Source: Pararge aegeria
Taxonomy: Eukaryota > Arthropoda > Insecta > Lepidoptera > Nymphalidae
Assembly: GCF_905163445.1 (NCBI RefSeq)
Contig: NC_053200.1
Coordinates: 15,004,001 to 15,068,000, forward strand
DNA: 64,000 nucleotides
Direction of reading: 5' to 3'
The notes beneath the pieces are model-generated. The model saw only the letters and a program-made list of their open reading frames with translations, had not been told where the DNA came from and ran no database searches. Positions 63,885-64,000 of the stretch are shown here, piece by piece. The position numbers and the translations under genes were made by a program. Each line of letters opens with the position of its first letter. The first letter of the stretch is position 1.

Positions 63885-64000
63885 AATTCATCATTTATTT
63901 CAAGTAGGCCTAATATAAGCACTTTTGAAACGTCAAGTATGTATTCTGTTTGTAGCCCGGATCGGAAGGCAGATTCTACCGAGAAGAAGCTGGCTAGAAA
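63885..64000 (-). mobile_element. LINE-Z2 3' end, cut by window edge
   Basis: 'catcatttatttcaagtaggcctaatataagcacttttgaaacgtcaagt' and 'ggcagattctaccgagaagaagc', as at 540-650. Confidence 0.65.

Overview
The window is AT-rich animal nuclear DNA, most likely from a moth or butterfly (Lepidoptera). The evidence is the repeat content: several tRNA-derived SINE families, non-autonomous Helitrons of the lepidopteran Lep1 type (start near CTACTAATATTATAAATG, end in CTAG before T), LINE 3' ends with short tandem tails (TGATGA, GTCAAA, GAATTT or ATTC), and an R4/Dong-type non-LTR retrotransposon sitting in a TAA microsatellite. No host protein-coding gene, rRNA gene or convincing functional tRNA gene could be recognised. 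Nearly everything that can be explained is transposon-derived, so this looks like intergenic or deep intronic DNA.

Two elements still carry long coding regions. (1) 15098-17957, minus strand: a 5'-truncated R4/Dong-like retrotransposon. It has one reading frame of about 925 codons (reverse transcriptase, CCHC knuckle, restriction-like endonuclease) broken by a single in-frame TGA. (2) 58001-63368, plus strand: a complete DIRS-type tyrosine-recombinase retrotransposon. It has 180-bp inverted terminal repeats with no difference seen by eye and an internal complementary region that matches the joined ends. It encodes a Gag-like protein with a probable in-frame spliceosomal intron, an RT-RNase H-methyltransferase-like frame broken by three small indels, and an open tyrosine-recombinase frame with all five expected catalytic residues. 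It is the most notable system in the window.

Layout. 1-5.9 kb: SINEs, a hAT-type MITE, two Helitrons. 5.9-14.6 kb: sparse SINE and LINE relics in very AT-rich DNA. 14.6-18.4 kb: Helitron, R4/Dong element, SINE-A. 18.6-28.3 kb: SINE-C, LINE 3' ends, MITE, Helitrons. 28.3-41.7 kb: short-loop hairpins, a 24-bp minisatellite and nested insertions. 42-57.4 kb: more LINE 3' ends, SINEs and Helitrons. 57.8-63.4 kb: a 41-bp minisatellite, then the DIRS element. 63.9-64 kb: another LINE tail.

Family labels SINE-A to SINE-E, LINE-Z1 and LINE-Z2 are local names, defined by comparing copies within this window. Element ends are good to a few bases where target duplications are described and to about 10-20 bases elsewhere.
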